Shown here: positions 63,652-64,000 of the stretch, piece by piece | Layout: each line of letters begins with the position of its first letter | Position numbering within the stretch: position 1 is the first letter of the stretch | Assembly (NCBI RefSeq): GCF_023169885.1 | Contig: NZ_AP025516.1 | Span: 3,947,501 to 4,011,500 of the forward strand | DNA length: 64,000 nucleotides | Direction of reading: 5' to 3' | Source of the DNA: Desulfofustis limnaeus | Lineage (GTDB): Bacteria; Desulfobacterota; Desulfobulbia; Desulfobulbales; Desulfocapsaceae | Notes under the pieces: model-generated | What the model was told of the DNA's origin: nothing | The model's database searches: none | What the model saw: only the letters and a program-made list of their open reading frames with translations | Program-made: the position numbers and the translations under genes

Positions 63652-64000
63652 GGCGAGCCGCTATTTTAGGTTCGTGAGTCCATCTCCAACAGAACCGCCA
63701 GACCGGCACCACCTGGATGGTGCCGAAGCCCACGGGGATGGTTTCATCGGTGCGCCAGAAAGGTGAAAAGAACGAACAAAAGATTGAATTTCATGCCCTA
63801 CTCACGATCCTGCACAGGATTCGTATCCTTTTGAATTCAATTGATTTTAAGCGGTACTTATGTTTCCGCACCCCGAGGAAAGACCCGATTTCACCCCTCC
63901 GGCTAACTCGACCGGAAAGAGGCCGACAATCCATGCCACGGATCGGGTGAAAATACAACGAAACGATGTCGGTGGGAGGCAATAAGACGGGGAAGTTGGA
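63652..64000. other. No recognisable gene (window edge)
   Basis: 349 nt after the helicase stop. Only short frames without family resemblance are present. A small hairpin (ATCCTGCACAGGAT near 63809) and the palindrome TTGAATTCAA near 63832 are the only structures noticed. Confidence 0.4.

Noticed and set aside
1-64000. CRISPR array
   Set aside because: I saw no series of regularly spaced direct repeats and no cas-like protein anywhere in the window.

Overview
The window reads as a chromosomal segment of a Gram-negative, probably strictly anaerobic bacterium. The most likely placement is Desulfobacterota, near Desulfobulbales. This is inferred from gene content (sulfide-dependent His-type Thi4, fused IspDF, an MttB-family methyltransferase, very large PAS kinases, KamA), not from a marker-gene phylogeny. 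A housekeeping core is bracketed by two accessory regions full of transposons and decayed genes.

Left accessory region (1-8.6 kb): a higBA toxin-antitoxin pair with a consensus promoter that seems to give a nearly leaderless mRNA; an IS1634-type transposase gene split by a 265-bp ISL3-like MITE; an mttB-family gene split by an IS630-type element at a TA; a Tat-exported sulfite-oxidase-like protein; and an ISNCY/IS1182-like element beside it. Removing the MITE or the IS630 element restores one open frame in each split gene.

Core (8.9-46.6 kb): a six-PAS hybrid histidine kinase; a TPP-riboswitch/thi4/thiE thiamine operon; a zinc metalloprotease; and a five-gene overlapping operon (kamA, two ATP-grasp ligases, GNAT, GNAT-HDAC fusion) that looks like a pathway for a beta-lysine-containing amide. 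Then come two Hsp20 genes and a second predicted amide-forming operon (C39-like peptidase, RimK/RLAN ATP-grasp, GCS2 ligase). These are followed by an HD-GYP/HEAT/cNMP signalling block, an HD phosphohydrolase and a REC-GGDEF protein. The core ends with purF, an M20 peptidase, ispDF, rnpB, a C4 zinc-ribbon protein, a Nif3-like protein, tRNA-CAT, an M48-TPR protease, nfo, a GspE/PilB ATPase and smpB.

ssrA junction (46.6-48.5 kb): an IS630-type element with a probable -1 frameshift site lies between smpB and ssrA, ending about 11 bp from the tmRNA 5' end. Just past the tmRNA 3' end is a truncated integrase, the scar of an island integrated at ssrA.

Right accessory region (48.5-64 kb): a TetR-controlled HlyD/RbbA/YhhJ export operon; a degraded stretch with a tRNA-3'-end-like relic; a four-gene overlapping operon starting with MntA/HepT; a co-decayed pair (MazG-like with an in-frame TAA, and a nuclease/DUF2075-helicase/S24 gene with one TGA); zeta-toxin and Fic fragments; and a TOTE-type primase-helicase with two small upstream genes, one frameshifted. 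This part looks like a layered graveyard of conflict and defence modules. The best candidates for undescribed biology are the kamA/ATP-grasp/HDAC operon and the neighbouring C39/RimK/GCS2 operon.
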